From: Tipula vernalis
Taxonomy: Eukaryota > Arthropoda > Insecta > Diptera > Tipulidae
Direction: 5' to 3'
DNA length: 64,000 nt
Assembly (NCBI GenBank): GCA_958295665.1
Contig: OY282560.1
Location: forward strand, 146,684,091 to 146,748,090
Shown: positions 36,010-46,250 of the stretch, piece by piece
How positions within the stretch are numbered: the first letter of the stretch is position 1
Layout of the letters: every line of letters begins with the position of its first letter
The notes under the pieces: generated by a model
What the model was told of the DNA's origin: nothing
Databases searched by the model: none
Seen by the model: only the letters and a program-made list of their open reading frames with translations
Translations under genes and position numbers: made by a program

Positions 36010-38809
36010 TTATACTTTTGTTGTTAAATCAAGTGGTATCGGAGCTGTTGTTGGGGGATTCGGTTTAATTCGTTTCACTTCAAACCTATTCCGATCGTCA
36101 TCATCATCATCGTCATCATCTTCATCATCATCATCATTATTGTTATGTTCATCATTATCACTGTGATCACCAAAATGATTATGTTTATTTTTATTATTAT
36201 TATTATTATTATCACTAAATTCAATTTTAAGACTATTATTACTACTGCTGCTACTATTATTATTGTTATTTATAATTTTATTAATACTATTGTGCAAATG
36301 GATTTTATTTAAATTATTTTTAATCGATAAATTCGATGAACATGACGAATTGGATGAATTCGAATTTGAATTAATTAGAAAATGATTATTATTACTTAGA
36401 TTACTATTACTATTATTATTATTATTATTATTATTATTGGCACATTTATCATTATCACTAAATTTTTCATTTTTTATACTTAAGTCTATTGGTGCATTAT
36501 CAGTGTGTTCGAATTTTTTTGTTCGTATTAAACATTTTGGTGATTGAGGTGGTGTCATATCATTTACATTACTTTCATTACTACTTGTATGATTATTATT
36601 GTTATTACTACTACAACTATTATTACTTGTATTATTATTATTATTATTATTGTTATTATTACTATTGTTGGTATTAATATTATTATTGTTATTATTATTG
36701 TCGTCGTCCATCGGTTCAATGGTGTCGTTGTCATTGTCGGTATCATCATCAATCTCACTTTTTACAATGTTGTTGTTGTTCAAATGATGATGATGATGAT
36801 TATGATGCTGCTGCTGATGTAATTGTTGCTGGTGCTGTTGCTGCTGCTGCTGGTGATGATGATGTTGTTGTGATTTTAATACAGCATCGAGATAAAAACG
36901 TTTCGTTAGTTCTTCGGCCCGTTTATTGTGGTGATTATTGACCGACGATAAACTATTATTGTTCATATGATTATGATGATGATTAGCCAGGAACAGTGGA
37001 TGATTTAGCGGTGATCCAACTAAATCGGCTGGATTTGTAATTCCAGCTACAGCTGCAGCTGCAGCTGCCGCTGCTGCAGCAGCAGATGTTTGACTATTAC
37101 TATTGCTATTCATATTATTAGTATTACTATTATTGCCATTACTATTTGTTGCCGTCCCAGTGGTGGTTGAGTTCGCAACCGATTTCAGTAAATCTGGATG
37201 ATGGGGAAACAGCGCCGGATGGTAACCAGGAAATAGTAAGTGGGATGGTGGTAAAAATCCAGGTTGATGCATAAACGGTAATGATGTTAGTCCGGCAAAG
37301 GGTAACCGTAAAAATAGCTCCTTATTCAATTGATGGTGATTTTCTTGCATTTTTGCGTTCATTTGATTCTGATTCGATAGGTTTCGCGACATGGAGTTTC
37401 GTCTGTCACCAATTTCGACCGAACTATCTGAATTATGACTATCGGGCGAGCTGACCGAGGGCGACGGCAATGGTAATTTTGTGTATTCCTCTAATCCTAG
37501 AAGCATTAATTCTTCTTTAGTGCATGGCGGCCTTTGGTACGGGGATGACGATGCAAAAGCAGATGAGAAACCACCTCCACCACTACCACCACCATGTTGC
37601 TGTGACATTAATAAACTATTTGGTGATTGTGGTGATTGTTTATTTTTTAGCCCGTTACCACCTTGTTGGGCGGCGGCCGCAGCCGCAGCTGCGGCCTGCT
37701 GCTGTTCTTGCAGCAAACAATGAATTTTAAACCAATTCGATCGGCGGCCATATCGGGAACCACTTTTTGACATACCGACGAGAATACATTTTCGCAGGCG
37801 ACACGCTTTGCAAGCTGTACGATTTTTCTTGTTGATTATGCATTCACCATTATTTTTGCATTCCGATATTGATGACAGGTTGTTATAGGACCGGCCGAAA
37901 AATGACTGTAACGAGACAAATAAAATTAAATTATTACTAAACTGTTTACTCATATATGTATATAGGTATGACCTGCAGTAAAAATTTCGTGAAATCATCT
38001 TCATTTAAGAAAAAAAAAAACATTTTTTTTGTACTAAATATTTCTCACCTTGAGGGAAAAATTCGTTAGAAAAATTAGTAGCAATTACCGCATTATCTTA
38101 ATTCTTTTTCTAAATAACAATGATAAATCTTGATTGACTTATGCCTTGTGGCCGAATATACCATCTTCAATTAGAAATTAATTAGTTTATGTATTTGTAG
38201 CTGTACATTTGTAGAAAAATGCCGCAATTAAGATACAAATAAACTAATTTGTTGGATTTAATCCAAAAACACATAACAGAAATCTTTCAAGTCATCATCA
38301 TCATCAAATGTTTTTCAGATTCAGATCATTAATAATCATTAATATATTTTCAAAAAAATAGTATAAGACGTACGAGATGAGTCGATTTATTTGTCATACT
38401 TTATCCCGGAATTATGCTTATTGTGCATACCCATAAGACAGTTAAAAATATATTTGTATGTGTATTTGTGTATTAAAAATAATAATAATAAAAAAAAAAA
38501 TATAATTAAACCAAATTAATAATCCAATTTATATTAACTGAAGGCTAGACGCCATGTACAATAATATACAAAACACAATCCCAAAAAATTTAAATTCCGC
38601 AAATATAAATCGCGTTAACGTAACAAATCCATATCACGTACAAGAATATAATATTGAATTGAAATTTTAATTAGATGATATGATATAAAAAAAAAAAAAA
38701 ACAAAGTAATAAATAATTTAATTTTGCTTACCTTACAACCTTCACATGTGAATGCACCAAAATGAAAACCAGCCGCTGGTTCACCACACACTTTACACGT
38801 TTGATTCAT
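36010..38809 (-). CDS. knrl: Knirps-family nuclear receptor-like transcription factor, knirps-like
   Basis: Join of exon 38732-38809 (26 codons) and exon 36010-37905 (631 codons plus stop), 657 aa. Residues 5-61 hold two C4 zinc fingers (Cys 5, 8, 22, 25 and 42, 48, 58, 61) with P-box CEGCKSFFG; the intron falls exactly between CEGCK and SFFG, phase 0. Residues 70-93 are the knirps box ([20 protein letters not shown]), which with [17 protein letters not shown] points to knrl rather than knirps or eagle. There is no ligand-binding domain, as usual for this orphan family (nuclear, DNA-binding, mostly repressor). Runs of Ala (97-105, 301-311), Gln/His (369-400) and Asn, and an acidic tract (617-630). 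PIDLSIK (498-504) and PLDLTTK (650-656) resemble CtBP-binding motifs. Fully open and of normal family length: a functional gene, patterning role inferred from Drosophila. Confidence 0.95.
37906..38731 (-). other. knrl: knrl intron between the two zinc fingers
   Basis: 826 bp, donor AAG/GTAAGC at 38731 and acceptor CGTTACAG at 37906 on the minus strand, phase 0. The second exon is also open upstream for 33 codons into the intron, which would mislead a simple ORF call. Confidence 0.93.
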
Positions 38810-38840
38810 TGCGTTTGTTGTTGGCGTGCTCTAGAAAAAT
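38810..38840 (-). promoter_or_regulatory. knrl: knrl 5' leader with probable splice acceptor 21 nt before ATG
   Basis: Minus strand reads a T-rich tract ending ATTTTTCTAG, then AGCACGCCAACAACAAACGC before the ATG at 38809. This is a strong acceptor, so exon 1 as drawn probably has a non-coding exon and an intron upstream (toward higher coordinates). The leader context CAAACGCAATG has A at -1 and no G at -3. Confidence 0.6.
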
Positions 38841-40039
38841 ACAATAATAAAAATTGGTATAATCGATTAGATTTAGTTTTCAGATTTCATTTTAATCATT
38901 CAAAGTTAAAAAATAAAACATTTAATTTATGATGATCGCGCACGATCATTCAATCATCCCATATATAGAGGTAGTGAGTGATCAAGTGGCGCCAATAAAA
39001 AATAAAAAAAATGTCAAATCTAATATAGGTTTATAAAGAAAGAAAGCTTAGTAGCATATAGTATTTTAGACTTTGTTAGTTGCAGGTATACCATATACAT
39101 AGACGTGTATATAGATCGCGAAGAAGACGCGATTTAACCTTTTTTTTTCTCTTATACTTATGACAATCGCAACAACAACAATAACGATCGCGAAATGTAA
39201 TAAAAAAAACTACAAAACGTATATTACAACCTTGTTCCGATTTTTTGTGTTTAATTTTTTTTTTTTTTATACTTCATCTTCAATTTATTAAGTTGAAAAT
39301 ATTATTGGATTTGGTATAAGGAATAACATACGGATGATTGAAAAGTTAGATTTTAGTATATGATCAACAATTTGTTGATCATTTTGGTTAGATATGATCA
39401 CAATCGTCCAATGTTGAAGATGGATATCATTATTTGGTGCTATTAAATCGTTTAAAAATTTTGTTTTAATCTTTTATCAATTTATTATGCGTTCCTCGGA
39501 ATTTTCTTACAAATTAAGCTTAAAAGCTTTACTATTTTGTTTGTTAATAAACATTAATAAATTAAAATTGAAAGAGCCACTCAGCCTCAATTTTAGAATG
39601 CTTTAGCTAATACACTTCTTCTACAAATTGTAGAGTTTTAGTAGTGACCTCTCTGGTGCGGAACATAAAATACTACTTATTGTTGAACTTAGATAGCTTA
39701 GTTAGGTAACTTCAATTTGGAATCTAAAAACAAAATTAAAATTGAATGCAATAGGCTGTTGAAAAACAAGAAACTCATATGATGAAATAAAGATAAAAAT
39801 GTGTAGATATAACATAGAGACATCTGTATTCTAACACGAAAACCCCATTTCGCGAACTACACGTTTGTGTCATTTTTATATGAGAAATTTCATTTCACTT
39901 CAGCAGCGTACCGGCCTTATTATGTGAAAAATTCTAGTAAGTATACCCTATGGTGTGCTGACAAGTTTCCTGCATTTCCATTTTCAAGTCGATATGTCAT
40001 TTAATTTGCATGTCACAAACAACAAAGTTACGTTTAACG
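38841..40039. other. Non-coding sequence upstream of knrl coding exon
   Basis: Probably the 3' part of a 5'-leader intron or promoter-proximal DNA. Holds poly-T/poly-A tracts (39138-39150, 39253-39268), CAACAACAACAATAACG near 39170 and GATC-rich palindromic stretches (39360-39400). No transposon recognised. Confidence 0.5.
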
Positions 40040-40041
40040 TA

Positions 40042-40820
40042 CAGGGTGAGCGAAATAATTTTTTTTTTTAAATGCAATAAAACAAAAAGTTCTCAATATT
40101 TTTTCAACTTTATTTTTTCATTGTAAAGAACAATCCTTCCGATTAATTATGGAATACTATTTTATTCATATGACTGCCTCGGCTGGCCTTGACGTACCCC
40201 ATACCGTCGGTCAAATTTTTGAGCACATTTTCGATGGTATGCGGCATTATGTCTTCAAAGGCAATGCGAATATTGTTCTTGAGAGCGTCAATCGTTGCTG
40301 GTTTATCGGCATAACACTAAATAGTCCAACGGCGTCAAATCACAGCTCCGAGCCGGCCAAATCACATTAGCATTTCGACTGATAATTCGATCTTCGAAGA
40401 CAGTGCGCAAAAGATCAATTGAAACGTGTGCTGTGTGGCACGGAGACTCCTTGCTCATTTTCAAAGAAAAATGGCCCGATGATGCAACCGGACCAAAATC
40501 TGCACCAAACAGTCACTCGTTGAGGATGTATCGGCTTCTCTACGATCACGTGCGGGTTCCCCGTGCCCCAAATGCGACAATTCTGCTTGTTTACATAGCC
40601 GCCAAGATGGAAATGCGCCCCATCCGAAAAAATGTTTTTTTTGCCAAGATTTTCGAAGTAATGTTTAAATATTTCCCAGCGTTGTTCAAGCGAATACACA
40701 ACCATTTTCGTTCAGCGGAAGGATAAAACTAACTTTCTGTCAAATCAAAAGTGACATAACCCTTACCATACTCAAAATAACCGCTAGTTCAAAAAAATAA
40801 AAGTTAGATGGCCCACCCTA
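40042..40820 (-). mobile_element. Mariner-type transposon, internally deleted
   Basis: 779 bp between TA dinucleotides (40040-40041, 40821-40822) with imperfect TIRs CAGGGTGAGC / GCCCACCCTA. On the minus strand MVVYSLEQRWEIFKHYFEN (transposase start, 40705) is fused directly to IFSDGAHFHLGGYVNKQNC and NPHVIVEKPIHPQRVTVW, so HTH and the first part of the catalytic domain are deleted. In IFSDGAHF the first catalytic Asp is retained. Further left, WPARSCDLTPLDY holds the third Asp (about 40360). Frameshifted and inactive; resembles mariner derivatives common in insects. Confidence 0.85.
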
Positions 40821-40844
40821 TATTCTCCATTTTATGCAGAATGG

Positions 40845-41000
40845 ATAAATTTGAAATTTGTCGCACAACTGTTTTTGATGAGGAACCTAAAAGGGGTGAC
40901 AATACCAGAAATGATTGAAAAAACCCATGATATTGTATTGAGTGATCGAAAACATCGAAACATCGTTGAATGAAGGTTAGATGAAACTTTTGGCCCATTT
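40845..41000 (+). pseudogene. Mariner transposase fragment (helix-turn-helix region)
   Basis: Plus-strand translation gives TTVFDEEPKRG-like and then VTIPEMIEKTHDIVLSDRK followed by RNIVE, the linker and second HTH of mariner transposases. It is short and disconnected from the deleted mariner next to it, and on the opposite strand. Confidence 0.6.
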
Positions 41001-41455
41001 AGTACTAAAGTGACGTGCAATTTTCATTGTTCTCCAAATGTACGTAAAGTTCGGTGAAAAAATACAATTTGAGTGCTTGAAGTCGTATACCTTTAAAATT
41101 TTTTCCACAACGGGATTATGAGGTTGGATGTTATTTCAATGTTTGCTTATTTATCTTAGCTGCAGATTAAGGGATGGGAAAAATTTATTGAGTTATTGTA
41201 CGAGTATATCCATTTCAAATCCATTTTATTTTCATAAAAAGCGTGCTAAGTGTTAGAACACTAAAAAATATGAGTCACGTATCTTTTTTAGTGCTAACTT
41301 ACTAATATAAGGGGAAAATCTACCCCCAATGTTTTTATAAATATCTCGTTTACCATTCGAAACAATCGAGGAGGTGCACCTGGAGTACCTTCCTTATGAG
41401 TGAAATTTAACTGTGGGATTCTCATTTTTTTAACATATCATATATGAATACCTTT
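41001..41455. other. Non-coding, nothing recognised
   Basis: Unique AT-rich sequence with no open frame and no repeat noticed. Confidence 0.4.
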
Positions 41456-41459
41456 TTCA

Positions 41460-41880
41460 AGTCCGCAGTTAACCATTTTTTAAACCAAATTAACAAATGA
41501 TCAAATGGACATTAACAATTTTTCGAAACCAATTAACGAATTTCCAAACCAAATTAAAAATTTTCAAAACAAATCAAATAATGGATGCTCCTAAATTTGT
41601 ACGGGTTGAAGTTGGAAGTTTTAGATTGGAGGTTGGATCGATGTTTTGAGTGAAGTGAAACGTGGTGATAAATGAGATTGATTAAATTGTGGAATATATA
41701 GAAACTAATCCTGGCATAACCCTAAAAAACTTAAAATTAAAATGTTCACCATTTTCAAGTAAAGTTAAACATTTTTCAAATCAAATTAACAAATTTACAA
41801 ACCAAATTAACATAAATTCAAATCAAATTAACAATTTTGCAAACAAAATTTCATAACAATTTTCAAATCAAATTGATGCA
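41460..41880 (+). repeat. Left array of ~20-bp AAATTAACAAATTTTCAAACC-like repeats
   Basis: Two blocks (about 41467-41580 and 41750-41880) of degenerate tandem copies of a unit like CAAATCAAATTAACAATTTT. The reverse-complement array occurs at about 48300-48470 and 48620-48680, including the matching edge AAGTTAAACATTTTTCAAAT (41762) against AAATGTTTAACTTGACTT (48439). The arrays probably form the inverted termini of one element of about 7.2 kb. Confidence 0.6.
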
Positions 41881-42155
41881 TACAATAAAATTTAGCAAAA
41901 TTCAATTTTCTGATAATTTAAAATTGTTATTAAGTAACAATTAAAATTTTAAATTTAAATTTTTGTAAATTTAGTAATATTAATTATTATTAATTATCTA
42001 AAAAATCATTTCAATGCAAAACGGATGCTAAGGTTAGATTTCGGCCTCTCAATGTACAGGTTCTCCTAAATTTGTGTACCTATCTCATCGTTTGTAACCT
42101 ATTGCATGCCTATACATTAACAGTCAAGCAAATGCACTGAAGGTACTATACGTTC

Positions 42156-42338
42156 ATGTTTTTACCATCATACCATATGATGAAATCAATAGAAATTTTA
42201 TGGTCGAAGGTGAAAATATTGGCTTTAGACAATACGGGACATGTAACCAACAACATACTTGCCGATAAAATTTTATCATTTGTTAAAAGTTTTATAGGAG
42301 GAATTTATGTTAATCAAAGTAAGCGTTGTGTTTTGTGA
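42156..42338 (+). pseudogene. Tc1/IS630-like transposase C-terminal fragment
   Basis: MFLPSYHMMKSIEILWSKVK resembles the LPPYSPxLNPIExxWSxxK block with the third catalytic acidic residue (the Glu of IEILW) of Tc1/IS630-type DDE_3 transposases, followed by a helical tail (ILADKILSFVKSFI). Only about 60 codons remain. A separate remnant of the same kind of gene lies at 42950-43310. Confidence 0.5.
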
Positions 42339-42454
42339 TGTTTTTTTCTTATTCAGCTACTCTTGCAGTAATTACATTTCTCCTCTTACTTTAATATGTG
42401 TATGAAAAATTATTTATACAAATTGTTTAATTAACTGGCTGAGTGACTTCAAGG

Positions 42455-42632
42455 TGCGTACATGCTCCAATTCTAGTGAAAAAATGTACAACACGAAGTT
42501 AGCAAAATAGTATAATTTTTAGTTAAAATTGGTGCCCTGGTCAACTTTGTTGTTCTAGTTGGAAATAATTCAACTCATACAGCTAACTTCGTGGTGTACA
42601 TTTTTTCACCAGAAATGTATAGCATGTACGCA
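42455..42632. mobile_element. Short MITE with ~45-bp inverted repeats
   Basis: Left end TGCGTACATGCTCCAATTCT with GTGAAAAAATGTACAACACG further in; the right end (42588-42632) is the reverse complement with few mismatches (GTGAAAAAATGTACACCACG). 178 bp in total. CTTCA occurs just outside both ends but offset by one or two bases, so the target duplication is unclear. Confidence 0.7.
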
Positions 42633-42949
42633 GCTTCAGCGCCGTGAATTAGTGAACTCGTGTTTAAAGTTTATAAAAAAAAATAATAGAGAGATTGTGC
42701 CATTTCCACTGATAACTATCTTATGCAGAAGTACGTGGGCCACGTGTGAAAATGTTAAATTCAGCAATGAAAATACATCAACTATAATTAGAGGGTATGA
42801 AGACGGGGAGACTAGGTTCATACTATTATCAGAAAATATATTAAGGATGGCGAAGTTTTTGATGTCATATCACGTGGAGGAAGACTTTATAAACTTTCAC
42901 ATATTACCGTTGCTGAAATGGAGGAATGCGTAGAAACGAATCCATAACA

Positions 42950-43310
42950 TAACATAAATGTTTGTCAATAGCATCAACTACTGGACTTCGGCGTACATAT
43001 GCCTGGCATTTCTCAATTAATATTCCACCTGATCGTGAAAAAATTATATACATGTATATCAATGAATCAGGCTTCAATTTGCATCTTAGATGATCACAGG
43101 GGAGATCAGTATCAACAGTGAGAGGCCGAAATATAAGTATAGTTGGTGTTATTAACAGTCAAGGTGTTATACAGTCATCTACTACGAATATTACTGACGG
43201 TTGGTTGGTATAAGATAACTGCATGATCTGATCTTTTACGTGGGGCTCGATATAATCACCAATGTTGAACCCTATAGAAAATGTAAGGTCAAAGGTAGGG
43301 CTTGCGTCCC
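42950..43310 (+). pseudogene. Tc1/IS630-like (DDE_3) transposase remnant
   Basis: Reads TGLRRTYAWHFSINIPPDRE, then IIYMYINESGFNLHLR, TGA, SQGRS, RGRNISIVGVINSQGVIQS and, after frame changes, PMLNPIENVRSKV at 43260-43292. This is the order of a DDE_3 transposase. The first catalytic Asp of the usual IDExGFNLH motif is Asn here. The gene is broken at SKV by the hAT-like insertion at 43296, and a few further codons may continue after 48058. A small piece similar to ESGFNLH DNA recurs at about 48548-48585. Confidence 0.65.
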
Positions 43311-43996
43311 GGGATTTCCCGGGACGGAATTTCCGGGAATTTAAGAAACTAAAATTATTCCCAAGGTTTCCAGGGAATTTTGTGAATATTTTCCGGGAAT
43401 ACAAAATCCAATTTCAATACTGCTTTATATGTCGTTTATTAACCTCACGGAATTAATCAGAAAGTTGGCGATGAATGGTGCAACGGTATAAACTATAAAT
43501 GACACGTCACGGACTTAGAGTGTAAAGAACTAAATATTATGCTGGATAGCCGCTTTTGCTGAAGTGCTTTAGAGTATTTAGTAACAAATACCACTTCGGG
43601 AACTGGAAATACGAAAAATGTGGGTTTAACGAATATTGAGCACTGCTGTCCAGTTATAAAATGTTTTTAGACCGTTGAATGCAGCATTATTGTTTACAAA
43701 TTTAAAAATTAAATTTGCTGCAACGGGTGTTAATGTCCAGATTTCAACATTAACGATAGGATTGTAATGCTTGCTGATAAATTGGAAAGCGTTGTCATAG
43801 AGTTTTCAAAATTTTTTGGATGTCTTAATCGAACGATCTCAGGCTTGGTATTCAAGGAAGTAAATAGACCAAGATAAATATAATTGTTGTACCTATCCAG
43901 GATTAATTTCATGCGGATTCAGTTGTCCTCGAGCCAATCTGATGGGATTCATCTACAAACTTTTAATCGATTGCAACAGCATTCGAGCTTCGGACT

Positions 43997-44401
43997 TTAC
44001 CTATAGTTTATAGAAAGTACATAACGGTGCTCTGGGGTTGGTTTAAACAAAAAAGTGCGGTGTCTCCGAAATTTTTTTTTTGATAATTGGGTTCTATTAT
44101 TCCTAACACAAAGATAACATTGGCACTGGTCTCCTTTCCTAACAGATCTCGTGCTGTACTTCACAGACAGAAATTTTCCAATTTCTGAGAATTCACATCT
44201 TTTATCTTCTTTCAATGACTTGCCCAGGCGTAGATTACAAGCTGGGCACAGTACAACTGGCACTCTTGTATAACATTCATCAAAACCTGAGATTACTTCC
44301 ATCAAGTTTGATTTCACCTTTCCTTGAATGATCACCATTTTTTTTTGATTTTTTTCCACAACACAGACATATTTTGAAACGGTTTTCTTCGTGATTTCCA
44401 C
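43997..44401 (-). CDS. Cys-rich ORF within a TIR element
   Basis: 134 codons, Met at 44401. Contains VPVVLCPACNLRLGKSLKE, then KYSTRSVRKGDQCQCYLCVR: a CPxC knuckle and a CQCYLC knuckle separated by about 40 residues. I have seen this pairing in unclassified transposon-borne proteins of invertebrates but cannot name the family. The frame runs out through the left TIR of the element 44024-44960, so the last 20 or so residues are not real protein. No catalytic motif is visible, and it is probably the N-terminal exon of a truncated transposon gene. Confidence 0.45.
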   Translation of the reverse strand: MEITKKTVSKYVCVVEKNQKKMVIIQGKVKSNLMEVISGFDECYTRVPVVLCPACNLRLGKSLKEDKRCEFSEIGKFLSVKYSTRSVRKGDQCQCYLCVRNNRTQLSKKKFRRHRTFLFKPTPEHRYVLSINYR

Positions 44402-44960
44402 GCTTTTTATAATCCGGATAAAACATCGAAAATAGAAAAATCAGCGATTTCAGATTATTGTTTACTCGTCAGTGCCTACCGGAATACTAAATGTAAAACA
44501 TTGGAATACTAAATGTAAACATTGAATCTTGGCTCTCTTTCTCTCATTCAAAACCAAAACATGCCAATTTTCTTTATAACTATCTCGAGGCGGTGTAGAG
44601 CGGGTCTTACGAACGTCTCTAAATCTTTATTATTTTTGTTGTGTTTTTACGCTTTTAGGAATCACATCCATTGCCAAACCCTTCTCGGAAACCCTATATC
44701 TATCATTATATACTATGTGTATGAACCAATGCGATTGTATATGACACCCTGTATATATATCCAGAATCATCATCACACATGAAAGGGCGTAATCTTCTCC
44801 AGGCATATTATTTTTAGTATTTTCGTCCTAGAAAAAAAAGCGCCGAGCCAATTTTTTTCTGTAGCGGCTGAAAGTACTCCTTTTTAGGTGTCCAAACGTT
44901 GGGCGAAAGAATTTCGGAGACACCGCACTTTTTTTTTTTAAACCGACTCCAGAGCACCGT
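44024..44960. mobile_element. 937-bp TIR element of unknown family
   Basis: Termini ACGGTGCTCTGG at 44024 and its complement CCAGAGCACCGT ending 44960. Inside each, GGTTTAAA, a poly-A tract, and the shared GTGCGGTGTCTCCGAAATT, giving about 55 bp of imperfect inverted repeat. ACATA lies next to both ends (one base offset on the right), a possible 5-bp target duplication. It carries the Cys-rich ORF on the minus strand. Confidence 0.7.
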
Positions 44961-45059
44961 GACATATGTATGTATATCAAAGATTGTTTTGACATATTGA
45001 AAGCTCCAGATTTTTGACCATAAGGTGTCCTATAGTGCGACAGTTTAGAGATCAACTGA

Positions 45060-46245
45060 TCAACTGTAGTAAGAAATTAATTTTTGATCTCAAGGGTACT
45101 AAAATCTCACCAACAATTTATCTATTTTGTTGTTCTTTAATTGCAATGGTTGGTATGTGGTCGAAATCATCAAATTTAGATGTATTGGAATACAATTACG
45201 ATGTCATTGTTTTAACCAAACATGGCTGACTATTGATTTACACACCTCTGAGTTTTTTCCGTCGGATTTTTCTATTTACCGACGTGACCGTTATAGTTTT
45301 AGTACATGTTTTAAGGAAGGATTTAAGGGTAACGGTGTTCTAATTACTGTGCGCAAAAATTGTTTAGAGAGCTGGGCCCGTATTCTTGAAATTCACCGAA
45401 AAAAGTCGCCGGTGACTTTGGTATGAAACAATTTAAATTTTCGACTGAAATGACGTATTTCACTAGAAAATTACGGGCGACTTTTTTTGATCGAATTTCA
45501 AGAATAGCGGCCCTGCATGGGATGATAATGCGTTTTATATAATACTAGTTATTATTCTGCACAGGTTTGCGATTACATGGCTAGCTTTGGGGCATATCAG
45601 TATAGTATTTCACCCAACAGTCAAGTCACCTATTTGGATTGGATTTTTTTTGTGATGCTATTGCTGATTATTCGAGTATTTTTCAAACTCCAATCAGAAT
45701 CGATTTCTGGTATGAAACCTGTAATAACCAGAATTGTGTCAAATATTGAAATTGATTCCACAGTTTGTTGTTACCACGATTTATTTATCTCGGCTATCGA
45801 AAAATGTATTCCTAAAATAAGAATAAATCGGTCGTTTATTCGTAAAGAACCATGGTTGACAAATGAATTCAAAAATCTTGAGGTTCAACGTACTTGCTTA
45901 AACAGATTTTTATATAGCAGTTATTGATTTGGAACATGAATTGCCTTGTGAACCGAGTAAGTTTTGGAAATCTGTTAAGCTGAAAAATCGAGCTAACGGT
46001 TTACCTACATTCATGAGAGGACACCATAAGTTGTTCGTGTGAACCAAGAACTAAATTTTCTAAATTTTTATTTTCGCAACTAGATGTAGAGAATTCGCTT
46101 CAAAATATGGATGCCTATAAAGGTTCGGGTCCTGATGGTCTGCCGGCGTTATTGATTAAGGCTTGCGCAACTGGTCTATGAGCTCCACTTTATTATTTAT
46201 TTAGTCAGAGTCTAAGTCAGGAAATCTTTCCTGTAGTGTTCTGAA
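45060..46245 (+). pseudogene. LINE fragment: endonuclease to start of reverse transcriptase
   Basis: Endonuclease part: YDVIVLTKHG (degenerate TETW), FPSDFSIYRRDRYSF, GNGVLITVRKNCLES (45180-45372). After the MITE, CYHDLFISAIEKCIPK, IRKEPWLTNEFKNL (45575-45927), then RT beginnings KGSGPDGLPALLIKACATGL and YYLFSQSLSQEIFPVVF (about 46113-46245). The rest of RT is cut off at the Harb-3 insertion site. The motifs suit CR1/Jockey-type LINEs. Frameshifted. Confidence 0.75.
45375..45512. mobile_element. 138-bp Harbinger-type MITE in LINE
   Basis: TIRs GGCCCGTATTCTTGAAATTC and GGCCGCTATTCTTGAAATTC (right one in reverse complement), each followed by AAAAAAGTCGCC. Flanked by CTG on both sides (45372-45374, 45513-45515). 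Removing it restores the LINE sequence. Confidence 0.85.
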
Positions 46246-46250
46246 TCCAG

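Noticed and set aside
36489..36822. Plus-strand open frames opposite knrl rich in Tyr, Leu and Ile
   Set aside because: Antisense shadows of the Asn codon repeats in knrl.
37906..38004. Upstream 33-codon extension of the knrl second exon beginning with Met at 38004
   Set aside because: It lies in the intron; the conserved sequence resumes exactly at SFFGRS after a CGTTACAG acceptor and joins the first-finger exon in phase.
42559..42933. 124-codon plus-strand frame overlapping the MITE
   Set aside because: The first third is MITE sequence; the rest shows no transposase motif, so it is probably spurious.
44522..45055. Short frames on both strands at the right TIR of the 44-kb element
   Set aside because: They read through the inverted repeat and poly-A tract, with no domain.
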